NCBI RefSeq assembly: GCF_029525575.1
Contig: NZ_JAPDIA010000003.1
Coordinates: 2,162,214-2,226,213, forward strand
DNA: 64,000 nt
DNA from: Cohnella rhizosphaerae
Lineage (GTDB): Bacteria > Bacillota > Bacilli > Paenibacillales > Paenibacillaceae
Direction of reading: 5' to 3'
A model generated the notes under the pieces. That model searched no databases, was not told where the DNA came from, and worked only from the letters and a program-made list of their open reading frames with translations. Below, piece after piece: positions 38,464 through 50,914 of this stretch. Numbering within the stretch: position 1 is the first letter of the stretch; every line of letters starts with the position of its first letter. The position numbers were made by a program, and so were the translations under genes.

Positions 38464-38631
38464 GTGCTCATCCTCCGATGTCAGTACGCGAAGTGATATC
38501 AACCGTATTGTAGCAGATGGGGAGTTGAATGCGCTATCACGCCTGTTAAGCGTTTGTTAATCAAGATCCAGTATATTCTTTATAGTTAAAGTTTTTATGC
38601 TATTCAGCTTAGAATACCGAGGAGGACAATC

Positions 38632-41600
38632 ATGAATACTTTGGCTGCGCGCAGATACTTGATTGGTTTGTTATTGTTGTGTCTGATAGTTCCTCAACTT
38701 CATTTGACATCCGCGCATGCGGGCAGCCCTGGACTCATCGTAGAGTCCGCGAGTGTGTCAAATGTCGATGGCAGCTTGGCGAGCGTCGTTTACGGCGAAA
38801 ATATCAACGGCGACGGTGCTTACGTGGCGGTGGGCGCAAAAGGACGCGTCGTCCGATCCGAAGACGGATTGAATTGGACGCGTATCGTCTTGCCGGGATC
38901 TCTTGACAAATCGGACTGGAAAAGCGTCGCTTACGGCGGCGGGAAGTATGTGGCGGTAGGCACTGATCGTTCGTCTGGAACAGCTCTTGCCAAACTGATC
39001 GAATCTCCCGACGGTTTGTCCTGGACGGAGCACGCCGTTGCCGGAAGTACGTTACAAAAAGTTCGGTATGTTCCCGAGGATGCGGCGTTTTACGCAGCCG
39101 GCGCAACCTGGAACGGGAATAACAGTCAGGATCAGGGCATTATTTTGCGCTCTGCGGACGGGGAGACTTGGAGCCAATGGGGCAATATTCCCCGATTTGT
39201 AAAAAGCGGTTCAAGCAGTTCAAGTGCCTTCTATTTAATAGACTTTGTTAAGTTTAAAGGAAAATATGTTGCATCCACGAATTTGTTTACCGGCTATGCC
39301 TACTCGACGACCGGGTCGAGTTGGACCACTGCATTTGCTACAGCAATCCTCAGCGACGGTTCCCTTGAATTTTCCATTTACAATAACCAGTTGTACGCGA
39401 ACTATAATTGGCAAGAAGGTTATATCAGCACGGACGGCGTCAGCTTTACGCGAGCGGCTTCATTCGACGGCACGATCGGAGTCGGCCAATCAGGATCTGC
39501 GTTTTATCGTTACGGCAGAGCTGGAAAGCTGGATATTTCCACGGACAACGGCGTGAATTGGACGCCGTCGGCCAAGATATCGAACATTTCGATCTTGTCG
39601 TTCGCCTCTAACGGTACGAGTATCGTCGCGGTGACAGCGGCGTTGAACAGCTTGCTCGTGACCGCAGACGGCAACCAATGGCAGAGAATCGAGATCGACT
39701 TGAAGGGCGTTGCGAGCGGTGGCGGCAAATGGGTGGCCGTTGGCGAAGCGATGCCTTCAAATGGCAATGAAAGCGCCGACGGCGGCTTGTTTACTTCCGA
39801 AGCTGGCTTCAACCAGCTTGCCCCACTAACGGGTCTGCCTCCTTATTATACTTTCTCCAAGATTGTATATGGCGAAGGGCGGTTCGTCGCCGGCGGCTCC
39901 AAACTCGGCTCAAGCGAAGACGGCGTCAGCTGGGCGACTTACGATCTGCCTGCGGGCGCTTCCGGCCAAGTCGTCGGGCTTGAGTACGGCAACGGCGTAT
40001 TTGTAGCTGTGACTGACGCCGACCAGGTGCTGACTTCCCCGGACGGAATCAGTTGGTCTCATGAGACGGAAATAAGCGACGCTTTTGCCTTGAACCTTGC
40101 CTTTGTCAATGGCATGTTCTTCGCTTTTGATGAAGGCGGCGTCTGGACATCGGATTCGAACGGCGCTAGTTGGACCCATATGGGTTCTTTGGACGACTAT
40201 GTCACGAATTCCTATTATAGCTTTAGAGATATTGCATTCGACGGCTCCCAATATGTATTGATCGCTGTAGACGGGAACACGGGAGCGGCCAAGGCGCTGT
40301 CGTCGACAGACGCGCTGACCGGGGGCGCGATGACGTGGACCGAGCACGAGATCGATCCTGCATATTCCGAGCTGAGCAGCATGGTTTACGGTGACGGTTA
40401 CTTTGTCGTCGTCGGAACGGTTTACGACGCCGACAACAACGTTCATCCCGGAGTCTATTATTCGACCGATGCCGAGAACTGGATATCCAACTCCGAACAG
40501 GAGCTTGGCATAGCGGGCAGCACGCTGACCGATGTGTATTTCAAGGACGGCAAGTTTTACGCGGTTGGCGGCGACAATGCCAAGATCGTGCTGGCGAAGC
40601 CGGCAGGCGGCTCAGGCAGCACCACCTTCACCGTCGTCAACACCAACGACAGCGGCACAGGCTCGCTGCGCTGGGCGATCGCGCAGGCAGGCGCCGTTGC
40701 CGACGGCCAGGTCGTGTTCGATCCGGCGTTGGCGGGACAGACGATCACGCTGCTGTCGGACCTCACGACGTGGGACACCGAATCCAGCAATAATATGACG
40801 ATCGGAGACAACTCGACGAACTTCACGCTGACCGGACTTAAGGATTCGAATGGCAAGCCTGCCATTACGGTGAACGGCAATGGACACTTGGGGCTATGGG
40901 CAAGGGGCTCGGGGACGTTTAGCCTTTCAGACATTCGGTTTACCGGTTTCGATTTGAACGATGCAGATGGAGAGTTTAATGGTTTTGGCTCAGTGCTGAC
41001 CGTTGGCGGAGACGATTACAGTGCGATTCATATCAGCAACGTACAGTTCGATCATAATGCGATGACATCGGGATACTTGACCTCGATAGCGTCTCTTGCC
41101 GCGATTTCTTCTCCCAACGAGATTTTGTTGGACCGGGTCGTATTTGCGGACAATGAGCTTCATGCTTTGGAATCTGAAGGAGATACGAAGCAATCGGCTG
41201 TTTACGTGCACCTTTTGGCAGAAGACAGCAAGATATCAAATTCATTGTTCGTGAACAACAAGACCATCAGCAACACGAGCGGCAAGGCATATGGCGGCGC
41301 GTTCGGCGGCTTGCTAAGCGTTCATCTGAAGGTGGTAAACAATACGTTTACCGGCAACAGCGTAACCAATAGCGGTGACGGACAAGCGTTCGGTCCGGTT
41401 GGCTATGTAGCCGATAATGCAGACAGTTCCGTAGACTTCTATAATAACCTGGCGATCGGCAACAAGGTTAACGGCCTGACGGTCGCGACCTTCGAAGATG
41501 CCTTTTACAATGAGAATTCGACTACCTTAACACAGGACGGCAACAACCTGTACACAGGCTCGCCGTTCGTCGACGCTGCAGGCGGCGACTTCCGCCTGTC

Positions 41601-44600
41601 GAGCGCGGCGACTGCCGCGATCGACAAGGGTCACGACACCCAGGTGATCGGCACCGTAGATCTGGATGGCAATACGCGCAAGCAGGGCGATCACGTCGAT
41701 ATCGGCGCGTATGAGTCCGATCCGGTTCCGGTCGGCGACGGTCCTTCGCTGGCAAGCGTACTCGGTCAAACGGATACCTCTCCCGGAGGCGGTTCAGGTA
41801 CGGCCGCAGATCCGATCACCTGGTCGATCAACGTGGCGAACAGCGTGACGAAGCTGGACATGGCCGATATCGTACCTGCCGCGGGCAGCGGCACGGTCTG
41901 GTTCTACGATGATCCGGATTATGCGGGTACGAACAGCGGAGGCTTCAGCATTTCGTATTTGAACCTGCCGGAGGGCGATTCTGCGACTGCCTATATTCAA
42001 ATCGACAGCAGCGGCAGCGATAATTCCCTCTACTATGCCGTTACGATCCATCGGGCGGCGGGGGTTCCAACTGCAACGGATCCGGATACCGGAGTAGTGG
42101 ATTCCGACCTTCAAACCGGTGACTTAAAGAATGGCAACCCCATTTTCCTCGATATCAACCGGGACGCTGCAGGCAATTTGTACACGATGGTGACGGATAG
42201 CGCCAATAGATTCGTGTTTTATAAATTCGACGGATCGTCTTGGACCAAGTTCACGACGTATACGCCGCCGGCATCCAATCCGTATTCCCTTGTCAACCGC
42301 GGTTCCTTTGCTGTCGACGGAAGCGGGCATTTACATGTCGGGTTCATGACCCGCAGCTCCGCAGGCGTAGACTATCTGGATTACGCCTACTATGATGGAT
42401 CGATATGGCATCCGGAACGTTTGATAACGGGGCAAAGCTACAGCGGCAATTCAATGGATAGGGACTTCTTCGACGAAGTCAAGATTGAAGTGGACGCCAA
42501 CAACAAGGTGTATATTGTAGCCAAAAAATACAACAATGCGCTGTACACGGCCAACGGCTACTACTCGGCGATTTTGACTACGAACATTAGCGGTTCGTGG
42601 CAGACAAGCAACATCGAGTACTACGCAAACCCGACCGACGTGTATGCGCCCGTTTACGTCCTTTCTCCGGCAGCGGGCAAGCTTTATTTAATTTATTCGA
42701 GCGGGGAGTTCTCCGTGTACGAAAACGGAGTCTTCAGCGCGAAGACGACACCGTTTGAACATGATGGCGAATTATCGATATCGGGTGCGGCTATCGATTC
42801 CCGCAACGGAAGATTAAAGGTCTATTATACGGATATTGATTACACCGATATCGATCATGTGCAAAGCTCTGTTAATCTTAAGGAATTCGACGGCGTAACT
42901 TGGGGAAGCAAGCAGGTTATTACCGGCAACGTTCAAAGCGGAGAGGGCAGCTACGTCGTGTATGCGCCAACGATATCCAACAACCTGCATCCCGGAAGCT
43001 CCGTCGCGATTGGCGCCGATGGCGCAGCTTATTTTCTTCAATCCGAGATGGACGCATATGGAATCATAACGAATAGAGTCGTGACGCTTGAAAGCAATGG
43101 CACGCTCATCGACGGCCGAAGCGATATTGCTTTGCTCAACGAGGTGATGAACACCTATGACGCGTATGGGATGGCTGTCGACAAAAACGGCAGGATTGTG
43201 ATCGTCGGCGGGAAGAACCAGGCTTCGGGCGTCGTGGCGCTGACTTACTTGCAGGGTTTGCCGGTCGTGTTCCAGGTACCGAGGTCGGGAACGACGCCGG
43301 AAGCGGTGCCGACGGCGACGATCGACTACGCGAACGAGCGCTTAAAGGGCCTCGTGGCCGGAGCTGCTTACACGGTGGACGGCGCGAGCAAGACAGCTAA
43401 CGGCAGCGGGGGAGATCACGATTGAAAACGGGTGGTTCAATAAATCGCTCTCCATCATTAAGGTCGGAAACGGCACGTCGACGACGAACTCGGCGCCGCA
43501 GACGCTGGTTGTGCCATCGCGTCCGGCCGCGCCGACGGGCGTGGGCAAGACGGACGAGACATCGGCCGGCGGCGATGGCACGCTCACTGGCGTAACCAGC
43601 ACGCTGGAGTACAAAAAAGGCGCGGCAGGTTCGTGGACGCCAATTATCGGTACGACAGTGACGGATCTTGCACCGGACACCTACTATGTGCGCACGGCTG
43701 CAACGTCAACGGCGTTTGCGTCGGAAGCGACGTCGGTGACGGTAGGTGCATTCACGGCCTCGCTGGAAACAACGCCGACGGCATTAATCAGCTACAGCGA
43801 CGAGATGCTGACGGGCCTGACGGCAGGAGCGGACTATCTCATCGGCGGCGTGACCAAGACGGCCGACGGCAGCGGCAAGCTCGCGATCGAAGCCGGCTGG
43901 CTCGGCACATCGCTGTCGATCATCAAGGTCGGCAACGGCACGTCGACGACGGACTCGGCACCGCAGACGCTGGTTGTGCCTTCGCGTCCGACCGCGCCGA
44001 CAGGCGTGGGCAAGACGGACGAGACATCGGCCGGCGGCGACGGCACGCTCACCGGCGTAACCAGCACGCTGGAGTACAAGAAAGGCGCGGCAGGTTCGTG
44101 GACGCCGATCACTGGCGTGACGGTGACGGGGCTTGCACCGGACACCTACTATGTGCGCACGGAGGCGACGGCAACGACGTTTGCGTCGGAGGCGACGTCG
44201 GTGACGGTGGGGGCGTTCACGGCAGCGCCGGAAACAACGCCGACGGCATTGATCAGCTACAGCGACGAGATGCTGACCGGCCTGACGGCAGGAGCGGACT
44301 ATCTCATCGGCGGCGTGACCAAGACGGCCGACGGCAGCGGCAAGCTCGCGATCGAAGCCGGCTGGCTCGGCACATCGCTGTCGATCGTGAAGGTCGGCAA
44401 CGGCACGTCGACGACGAACTCGGCGCCGCAGACGCTGGTTGTGCCTTCGCGTCCGACAGCGCCGACCGGCGTGGGCAAGACGGACGAGACATCGGCCGGC
44501 GGCGACGGCACGCTCACCGGCGTAACCAGCACGCTGGAGTACAAAAAAGGCGCGGCAGGTACGTGGACGCCGATCACTGGCGTGACGGTGACGGGCCTTG

Positions 44601-47554
44601 AGCCGGACACCTACTATGTGCGGACGGCGGCAACGGCAACGATGTTTGCGTCGGAAGCGACGTCGGTGACGGTAGGGGCGTTCACGGCAGCGCCGGAGAC
44701 GACGCCGAATGCGGCGATCAGCTACAGCGACGAGATGCTGACCGGCCTGACGGCAGGAGCGGACTATCTCATCGGCGGCGTGACCAAGACGGCCGACGGC
44801 AGCGGCAAGCTCGCGATCGAAGCCGGCTGGCTCGGCACATCGCTGTCGATCATCAAGGTCGGCAACGGCACGTCGACGACGAACTCGGCACCGCAGACGC
44901 TGGATGTGCCAGCGCGTCCGACAGCGCCGACCGGCGTGGGCAAGACGGACGAGACATCGGCCGGCGGCGACGGCACGCTCACCGGCGTAACCAGCACGCT
45001 GGAGTACAAAAAAGGCGCGGCAGGTTCGTGGACGCCAATTATCGGTACGACAGTGACGGGTCTTGCACCGGACACCTACTATGTGCGCACGGCTGCAACG
45101 TCAACGGCATTTGCGTCGGAAGCGACGTCGGTGACGGTAGGTGCATTCACGGCCTCGCCGGAAACAACGCCGACGGCATTAATCAGCTACAGCGACGAGA
45201 TGCTAACCGGCCTGACGGCAGGAGCGGACTATCTCATCGGCGGCGTGAGCAAGACGGCCGACGGCAGCGGCAAGCTCGCGATCGAAGCTGGCTGGCTCGG
45301 CACCTCGCTGTCGATCGTGAAGGTCGGCAACGGCACGTCGACGACGAACTCGGCACCGCAGACGCTGGGCATTCCCTCTCGCCCAGCTGCGCCGACCGTT
45401 ACGGCCAACGATACAGCCAACACCATTGCCGGACTTGCCCTCGGCATGGAGTACGCGGTCGATAACGGCGACTTTGCAACGTACAACGGCACGAACGCAC
45501 CGGACCTGTCCGGCACGCATACGGTAAAAGTGCGCATGTCCGCCACCGCTACAGCGCTAGCTGGTACAGCGGCGACGCTGCATTTCACGCCGAATGCGCC
45601 GGCAATGCCAAACGTATCGGCGAACGACACCTTAAATACGATTGTCGGCGCAGATGCGACGATGGAGTACGCGATCGACGACGGCAACTGGGTCGCCTAC
45701 AATCCGGCGAACCCGCCGGCTCTGAGCGGCGAACACACGGTCAAGGTTCGCGTGAAGGCCAGCGGCAGCGTACCGGCAGGCGAAGAGAAGACGATTTTTT
45801 TCACCATTAACGGCACCTACAGCGTCCTCGGCACGGTGGTAGACGACACGCCGGATGCGAACTTCAGCGCCGGTGCGAACGTCAAGGTGATGATGGGCAA
45901 CGTCCAGATCGGTTCGACCGCGACGACGAATGCGAGCGGACGCTTCAAAGTGACTGGCGTGCCGAACGGAACTTACAACCTGGTCGTCACCAAGGACGAT
46001 CAGATCATCACGGTCACCGTGACGGTGAAGGATCAGGACTACGACTTCAGCCCACGGTTCATCGTGCTGCCGAGAGGCAACAAGAACAGCGCGCTGGAAA
46101 TCAAAGGCGACACGCCAAGCGTTGTCGTCGACGGTCTCAACGATCTGTTCGCGGATACGCAACACGTATATACGTCCGAGGATCGACAGTTGGTCGCGGA
46201 TGGCGGGTCGGTAAAGATTACGCTAGGCGTGGAGAAGCTGGACGCTGCCGTTGCTCCAGGCGCTCTGCAGTTGCAAAATCTGGCGGCCGGTCAAACGCTC
46301 GATCTGTACCTGGACATGACGTTGACCAAGACGCGCGTCGATACGTCCAATCAGACGACACGGAGCACGCTGTCTACGGTGGGAAGTTTGCTGAAGATTA
46401 TCGTGCCTTACGATCTGACGGGCAAAAACAATATCGTGATTTACCGTTACCATGACGGCGCAGCTCAGCAATTGACGTTGCTGCCTTATGCAGCGGCCAC
46501 GCCATCGACAGAGGGCTATATGCTGGACGCTGAAGGCAATCAAATCGTCATCTGGTCACAGAATTTTTCCACGTATGCCATTGCATACGGAACGGTCGAC
46601 GCGCCGCCTGCTGGCGGTCCGATCGGCGCGCCGATCGCGAGCTACATGCTTACCGCGGCGGCAGGCGTCGGCGGCAGCATGAGTCCTGCGGGCAACATCA
46701 CCGTGACGCAGGGCGGCAGCCAGACCTTCACGATCAAGCCTGACGAAGGCTATGCGATCGCGGATGTGACGGTTGACGGGAAGAGCGTAGGCGCCGTCGG
46801 CAGCTACACGTTCTCCCATGTCACGGAGTCGCATACGATCAAGGCCGAGTTCGCAAAGATTCAAGCGGCCGGACTGCCATACTACGAAGAAGAAGGCGGC
46901 AGCAAGGTATTCATCGGCTTCGCCGCCGACGCCACGGGCACGATGAAGTATATCGCGCCAAGCGGCAAGACGGTCCAGTTCCAGGCGAACCCCCAAGCGT
47001 TCACGGACATCGCGAGCCATTGGGGCAAGTCCTACATCGACTTCGTCACGGAGCGCGAGATCTTCGTCGGCACGAATGAACGGATTTTCTCGCCGGACAC
47101 GGGCATGACGCGCGCCATGCTGGCGACCGTCATCGGCCGCTTGTACGAGAGAAGCTACGGCCCACTGAGCGCGGGTGCCAAGCACGTCTTTACGGACGTA
47201 GATTACGACAGCTGGTACGGCGCTTATCTGGACTGGGCTGCTGGCAGCGGCATCATCCAAGGCGTGGGCGGTACGCGGTTCGAACCGGATCGTCAGGTGA
47301 CGCGCCAGGAGCTGGCCGCGATGCTCTACCGCTTCGCGCAGTTCATCAAGGTTGACACAAGCGTGGCTGCAGGCAAGACGCTAAGCTATTCCGACGCATC
47401 CGCGATCGATGCTTGGGCACGCCAAGCGGCGCTGTATACGCAGCAAGCCGGCATTATCACCGGACGGAGCGACAACGCCTTCGCGCCGAAGGAAACGGCA
47501 ACGCGCGCGGAAGTCGCGGCCATGCTGCAAAGATTTATTGAGACGGTCGTATAA
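38632..47554 (+). CDS. Giant SLH-anchored surface protein (one apparent frameshift)
   Basis: About 2,970 aa after joining at the G5 run 43408-43412. GAGGAGG precedes ATG; the signal peptide ends near HAG-SPG (about residue 30). Order of parts: a BNR/sialidase-like propeller (residues 30-660; VYGENINGDGAYVAVGAKGR), a choice-of-anchor parallel beta-helix (TNDSGTGSLRWAI onward), a cadherin-like sandwich (LGQTDTSPGGGSG), a second propeller-like region, then four identical-length 155-aa repeats at 43532-45391. These are followed by two Ig-like modules (PTVTANDTANTIAG), a carboxypeptidase-regulatory-like beta sandwich, a bacterial repeat (GGSMSPAGNITVTQGGSQ) and three SLH domains (FTDIASHWGKSYIDFVTERE onward). 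It should be displayed on the cell wall as an adhesin or enzyme scaffold; no catalytic residues are evident. Confidence 0.85.
43532..45391 (+). repeat. Four 465-bp in-frame tandem repeats
   Basis: Units at 43532-43996, 43997-44461, 44462-44926 and 44927-45391, each 155 codons, starting PTGVGKTDETSAGGDGTLTG and ending with a P-S-R-P-A or P-A-R-P-T linker. The DNA is nearly identical between units, including synonymous sites, so they were duplicated or homogenised recently. A partial fifth copy precedes unit 1 (43270-43531). Confidence 0.92.
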
Positions 47555-47598
47555 AAAAGGGAGTAGCTCGCCATCAGGCGCGGCCGCTATAGAAATGA

Positions 47599-47644
47599 AA
47601 CAGGACCGAGACTGAGACGTTTCTCAGCTTGGTCCTGTTTTTTT
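47599..47644 (+). terminator. Strong terminator of the giant surface-protein gene
   Basis: AACAGGACCGAGACTGAGA pairs with TCTCAGCTTGGTCCTGTT around CGTT and is followed by five T. Confidence 0.88.
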
Positions 47645-47650
47645 GTCGTG

Positions 47651-48394
47651 CTAAATCAACCCGGCCGCCTTCTTAATGCGCGTTCGCTCGCCGACGATGA
47701 CCGACTTCATCGCTTCGGTGCCATAGGCGCCGGCCGTGAAGGCGTTCGCGTTCTCGTAGAAGACCATTCGGAAGGAAGTGCCGTCCTGCAGGTGCACCCG
47801 CAGGAAAATGCCGTATTCGGGCTTGTTGTCTTTGTAGATCGCATCAAAGCCGACCAGCTTCAGCTGCGGCAGATCCCTGGCGAAGACGGCCGACGCTTCC
47901 GGCGCGAAGTCGCCGATCGGGCTGCCGTCGATGCCGCTCTCGAGGCTGACCTTGGCGATTTTTCCGTCGATATCCCACAGGTCGCCGAGCGTCTTCGCAT
48001 TCGGATTGGCATGAGCCTCATACACTATGCCGCCCGCCATGACCCGGTACGACGGTTTATAGCCGTCCATCGCATAGATCGCCGTGCCGATCGGCAGAAA
48101 GGCGGCATCGCCGTTCTTCGACTGATGGTCCGTGCAGGCATGATCGTTCAGCATATAGGAGACTTCGCCGACTTTCTCTCCTTGCTTGGCGGGCGAGACT
48201 TCCTTTGTTCCTTCGGAATTGGCCGTGTACGTCACATCGTTCAGCATGAGGAAGTCGGCCCATTCGATTTCTCCAAGACACGCTCCCCTAAGCGATCCGG
48301 GCAGCCCATCCTTCAATCCGCAGCCGGCCGCGGACAGCATCGCTGCCAGCACGAGAAGCGTCACGCTAAGCCGTGTGACGATCTGCATTGTCAT
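47651..48394 (-). CDS. Lipoprotein, unknown function
   Basis: 247 aa, intact. Lipoprotein signal with lipobox LSAAGC (lipid Cys about residue 25). The mature domain includes ADFLMLNDVTYTANSEGTKE, FLPIGTAIYAMDGYKPSYRV and a terminal VGERTRIKKAAGLI. Held on the outer face of the membrane. Its ATG abuts the stop of the PH-domain gene (TGA then ATG), so the two are translationally linked; a start two codons later is equally possible. Family not recognised. Confidence 0.65.
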   Translation of the reverse strand: MTMQIVTRLSVTLLVLAAMLSAAGCGLKDGLPGSLRGACLGEIEWADFLMLNDVTYTANSEGTKEVSPAKQGEKVGEVSYMLNDHACTDHQSKNGDAAFLPIGTAIYAMDGYKPSYRVMAGGIVYEAHANPNAKTLGDLWDIDGKIAKVSLESGIDGSPIGDFAPEASAVFARDLPQLKLVGFDAIYKDNKPEYGIFLRVHLQDGTSFRMVFYENANAFTAGAYGTEAMKSVIVGERTRIKKAAGLI

Positions 48395-48820
48395 TCACCC
48401 ATTCAACCGTTTGTTATTGGCAAGGGCGATGGACATCAAGGTCGTGTAGATCGGCTTCGCGTTAAATTTTTTACCGAATTCAAATTTGTACGAAGCGACT
48501 GAAATATTGTTGCTCTTGTGATAAGGGGAAGTGATGTAGTGGATCGTAACTTCGCTATCGTCGAACCCGGTACCCGCCGTCTCCATCGTCACTTCATAGA
48601 TCGCGTCCAGATGAATCGATACAACTCTTGTTTTGCTGCCGGTCACGCCTTGATGATCGATCAGAATCAGCCGTTCTTCCGTGAACACGAAGGCGTCCCG
48701 AACCAGCTTGAAGCCGGTCTGAATCGTCTCGTTCGGCGTTAGATAAGCACCGTATTTCTCCTGCAGCTCCTGTATCGATACTTCCGAGTAGTTGTTGAAC
48801 AATCCGCTGAAAAGACCCAT
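48395..48820 (-). CDS. Bacterial PH-domain protein
   Basis: 141 aa from ATG 48820, chosen for AGGGGG nearby; an upstream ATG at 48865 has none. MGLFSGLFNNYSEVSIQELQ then KYGAYLTPNETIQTGFKLVR, DAFVFTEERLILIDHQGVTG and YTTLMSIALANNKRLNG match the bPH_1 family (pleckstrin-like fold, cytoplasmic). Function of the family is unclear. First gene of a pair with the lipoprotein. Confidence 0.75.
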   Translation of the reverse strand: MGLFSGLFNNYSEVSIQELQEKYGAYLTPNETIQTGFKLVRDAFVFTEERLILIDHQGVTGSKTRVVSIHLDAIYEVTMETAGTGFDDSEVTIHYITSPYHKSNNISVASYKFEFGKKFNAKPIYTTLMSIALANNKRLNG

Positions 48821-49048
48821 GAACGATGACCCCCTGAAGGTTGAGATGAATACACAATTCGGCACGACTCGCCAAAACCCTCCTGAGATGGTAAAACGTT
48901 CATGTATAATAGAAGAAGAGCGGGTGGATGCCGTCGAAAAATTGTGTATGCGGTCTCAATGGTTTTAAGTAGCGCTTTGCTATGTACTGGAAAAGTAACA
49001 ATCCACACGCTTCATTTTATAATTAATTACGAAAGAGGGATTCTAACT

Positions 49049-49927
49049 TTGCGTGCAAAAAAACTATATATAATGCTTTTATTGTTCTTATTATTTTGCG
49101 CGATGGTCATATATTTGATTTATTCAAAATCTCAAGATAAATATGAATTTAGTCGTTTAAACGGCAAAATTATAGTTTCTAACCCCACATTCAAAGTTAA
49201 TAATGGAAACGGCGTTCTACTTTTTAATCCATTAAGCAAAAACAAAGAAATAATAGGAAATGAAAAAATCAATCATGTTATTTATTTTGATGAAAACGAG
49301 AATATGATTGCCTCTGACGAACGAGCGAATATTGTCCAATTAAATATGAAAACAGCAAATTCTAAGAAGGGGTTATCTGGAATTCCAACTGGTGCAATTG
49401 GGTTTGCAATGAGAAACCACCATAATTCAGTAAGTTATATGATTGGAAATGAATTAATGCTGCTGGATATTTCTACTTTAAAGACGAACACTATTCGACT
49501 GCCCAATATTCAGAGTGAAAAAAATTTCTTGGCGGGATATAGCTGGATTAATGAGGGTGAGTCCATTGTCTATAGTAATGGAATAGAAATCTTTCTTTAT
49601 AATATAGATACTGGAGATTTGAGGAAGCTGGGAATTGGACGATATCCAGGCTTTTCACCAGACAGTCACTATATGTTCTATAGTTCGTCTAGAGACGAGC
49701 TGATAGTTAAAGAGATTTCAACTGGGGGACAATGGACATATAAAGGGGAGCACATATACCCTCAGTTTTCACCAGACAACAATTTTTTAGCCTTTCAAAT
49801 TCAAAGTAAGAAATCTTTATCCAAGGGGAGAGACTTAATAATTTGGGATTATAAAGCTGGGAAAACGATAACTGCTATTCAAGATATTGGTTTAGATCGT
49901 TCGAGCCAGTTTGTCTGGATTGAGTGA
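49049..49927 (+). CDS. Membrane-anchored beta-propeller (TolB/WD-like) protein
   Basis: 292 aa from TTG 49049, with AGAGGGA 8 bases upstream; the open frame extends to 48902, but that part looks non-coding. RAKKLYIMLLLFLLFCAMVI is a signal-anchor. Outside, repeated blocks of propeller type: NHVIYFDENENMIASDERAN, RYPGFSPDSHYMFYSSSRDE, IYPQFSPDNNFLAFQIQSKK. The xSPDxxxx(F/L) motif is the TolB/YwtD-like signature. AT-rich relative to neighbours. Ligand unknown. Confidence 0.65.
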   Translation: MRAKKLYIMLLLFLLFCAMVIYLIYSKSQDKYEFSRLNGKIIVSNPTFKVNNGNGVLLFNPLSKNKEIIGNEKINHVIYFDENENMIASDERANIVQLNMKTANSKKGLSGIPTGAIGFAMRNHHNSVSYMIGNELMLLDISTLKTNTIRLPNIQSEKNFLAGYSWINEGESIVYSNGIEIFLYNIDTGDLRKLGIGRYPGFSPDSHYMFYSSSRDELIVKEISTGGQWTYKGEHIYPQFSPDNNFLAFQIQSKKSLSKGRDLIIWDYKAGKTITAIQDIGLDRSSQFVWIE

Positions 49928-50055
49928 CCAATGCCGTAAGTCAACCTGGGGTAACAGAACAGAGGTACAGCGTGTATCAACACATTAGGGGCTCCGGGAT
50001 GACTTTGCAACAGGTACTCTTAAGCTTTTTAAATTAAATAAGAATGAGGAATCGT

Positions 50056-50217
50056 GTGCACATCAAAAAGTATTTAATTCTACTAATTCCATCTATTTTA
50101 ATTTTTATTTTCTTATACTTTTTCTTTCTTAAGGAAAATAATAGGGGTTATGCTTTGGTGGTTCCTGGTTTTTTTTTGGGCGTGTTATTACATTTGGATA
50201 TTAATGGAAAGGAATAA
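50056..50217 (+). CDS. 53-aa small membrane protein
   Basis: GTG 50056 behind ATGAGGA. VHIKKYLILLIPSILIFIFL starts one long helix; GYALVVPGFFLGVLLHLDIN is a second. It contains a T9 run but the frame is closed by TAA at 50215-50217 without adjustment. Too short for a family call. Confidence 0.45.
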   Translation: MHIKKYLILLIPSILIFIFLYFFFLKENNRGYALVVPGFFLGVLLHLDINGKE

Positions 50218-50401
50218 AAAAGGAAAAATAATTGTTTGTTAAAAGATACTTGGAGAAAGAATTTATGCGGGTCATTGGATGCAGCATTAAATCAAGAATT
50301 CGAAGAGTCGACTTCGATTATATGATCTTGTATCTTACCACATGTTAAGCTTGTATTTACTGAAAAAGGTATTTATCTCGCTCAACTAAAGGAGCGTTAT
50401 C

Positions 50402-50830
50402 ATTATTTACATTCGCGTTGTATTTAGATTAATTTTATTTATCGTTTTAATCGGGGTTATGCTTTATGAGTTTTTAGAATACGTCTCGCTTGTTGACCTG
50501 ATGGGACAATACATTGTGTCGTATGACCCCGAAGCCTACTTGATCAAATTATTAGGTTTAGGTGCAGGCTCGCTCTTCCTTAATTACTTGTTCTACCGGA
50601 TACAATCCAGAAATTTTTTATCTGAATGGATATTCTTTCTTTTGATGGGCTGCATGCACGGGATCTTTATTGTCCTTGTTTCTTTATTAGGCGTCTGGTT
50701 GTTCGGGGACTATAAATATGCGATTGTCGTCTATTGGGGGATCGATATCATCCACCTCGCGATCGCTATGCTTTATTTCAAAAGTTTAGGGAAGAATCGG
50801 AGACAAAGGAGCTTGGTAAATGAATTCTAG
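50402..50830 (+). CDS. Four-span membrane protein, possibly ATT-initiated
   Basis: The frame has an ATG at 50459, but the sequence before it (IIYIRVVFRLILFIVLIGVM) is a good first helix, and AAAGGAG at 50388-50394 is placed 7 bases before an ATT at 50402. Initiation at this ATT, or an error in a start codon, would explain it. About 142 aa with helices near residues 5-25, 40-60, 72-95 and 105-122, resembling small Bacillus UPF-type membrane proteins. Function unknown. Confidence 0.5.
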   Translation: MIYIRVVFRLILFIVLIGVMLYEFLEYVSLVDLMGQYIVSYDPEAYLIKLLGLGAGSLFLNYLFYRIQSRNFLSEWIFFLLMGCMHGIFIVLVSLLGVWLFGDYKYAIVVYWGIDIIHLAIAMLYFKSLGKNRRQRSLVNEF

Positions 50831-50914
50831 CTTATACTGGCGTCGACATTGGACGCGTACGCTACATCGCTCAGCATGAGAAAGGCGACCCAAAGAGGTG
50901 AGTTTTAAAACGGT

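Noticed and set aside
43633..44601. 322-aa plus-strand frame inside the giant surface protein
   Set aside because: Asp/Arg/Gly-rich reading of the 465-bp repeats in the wrong frame.
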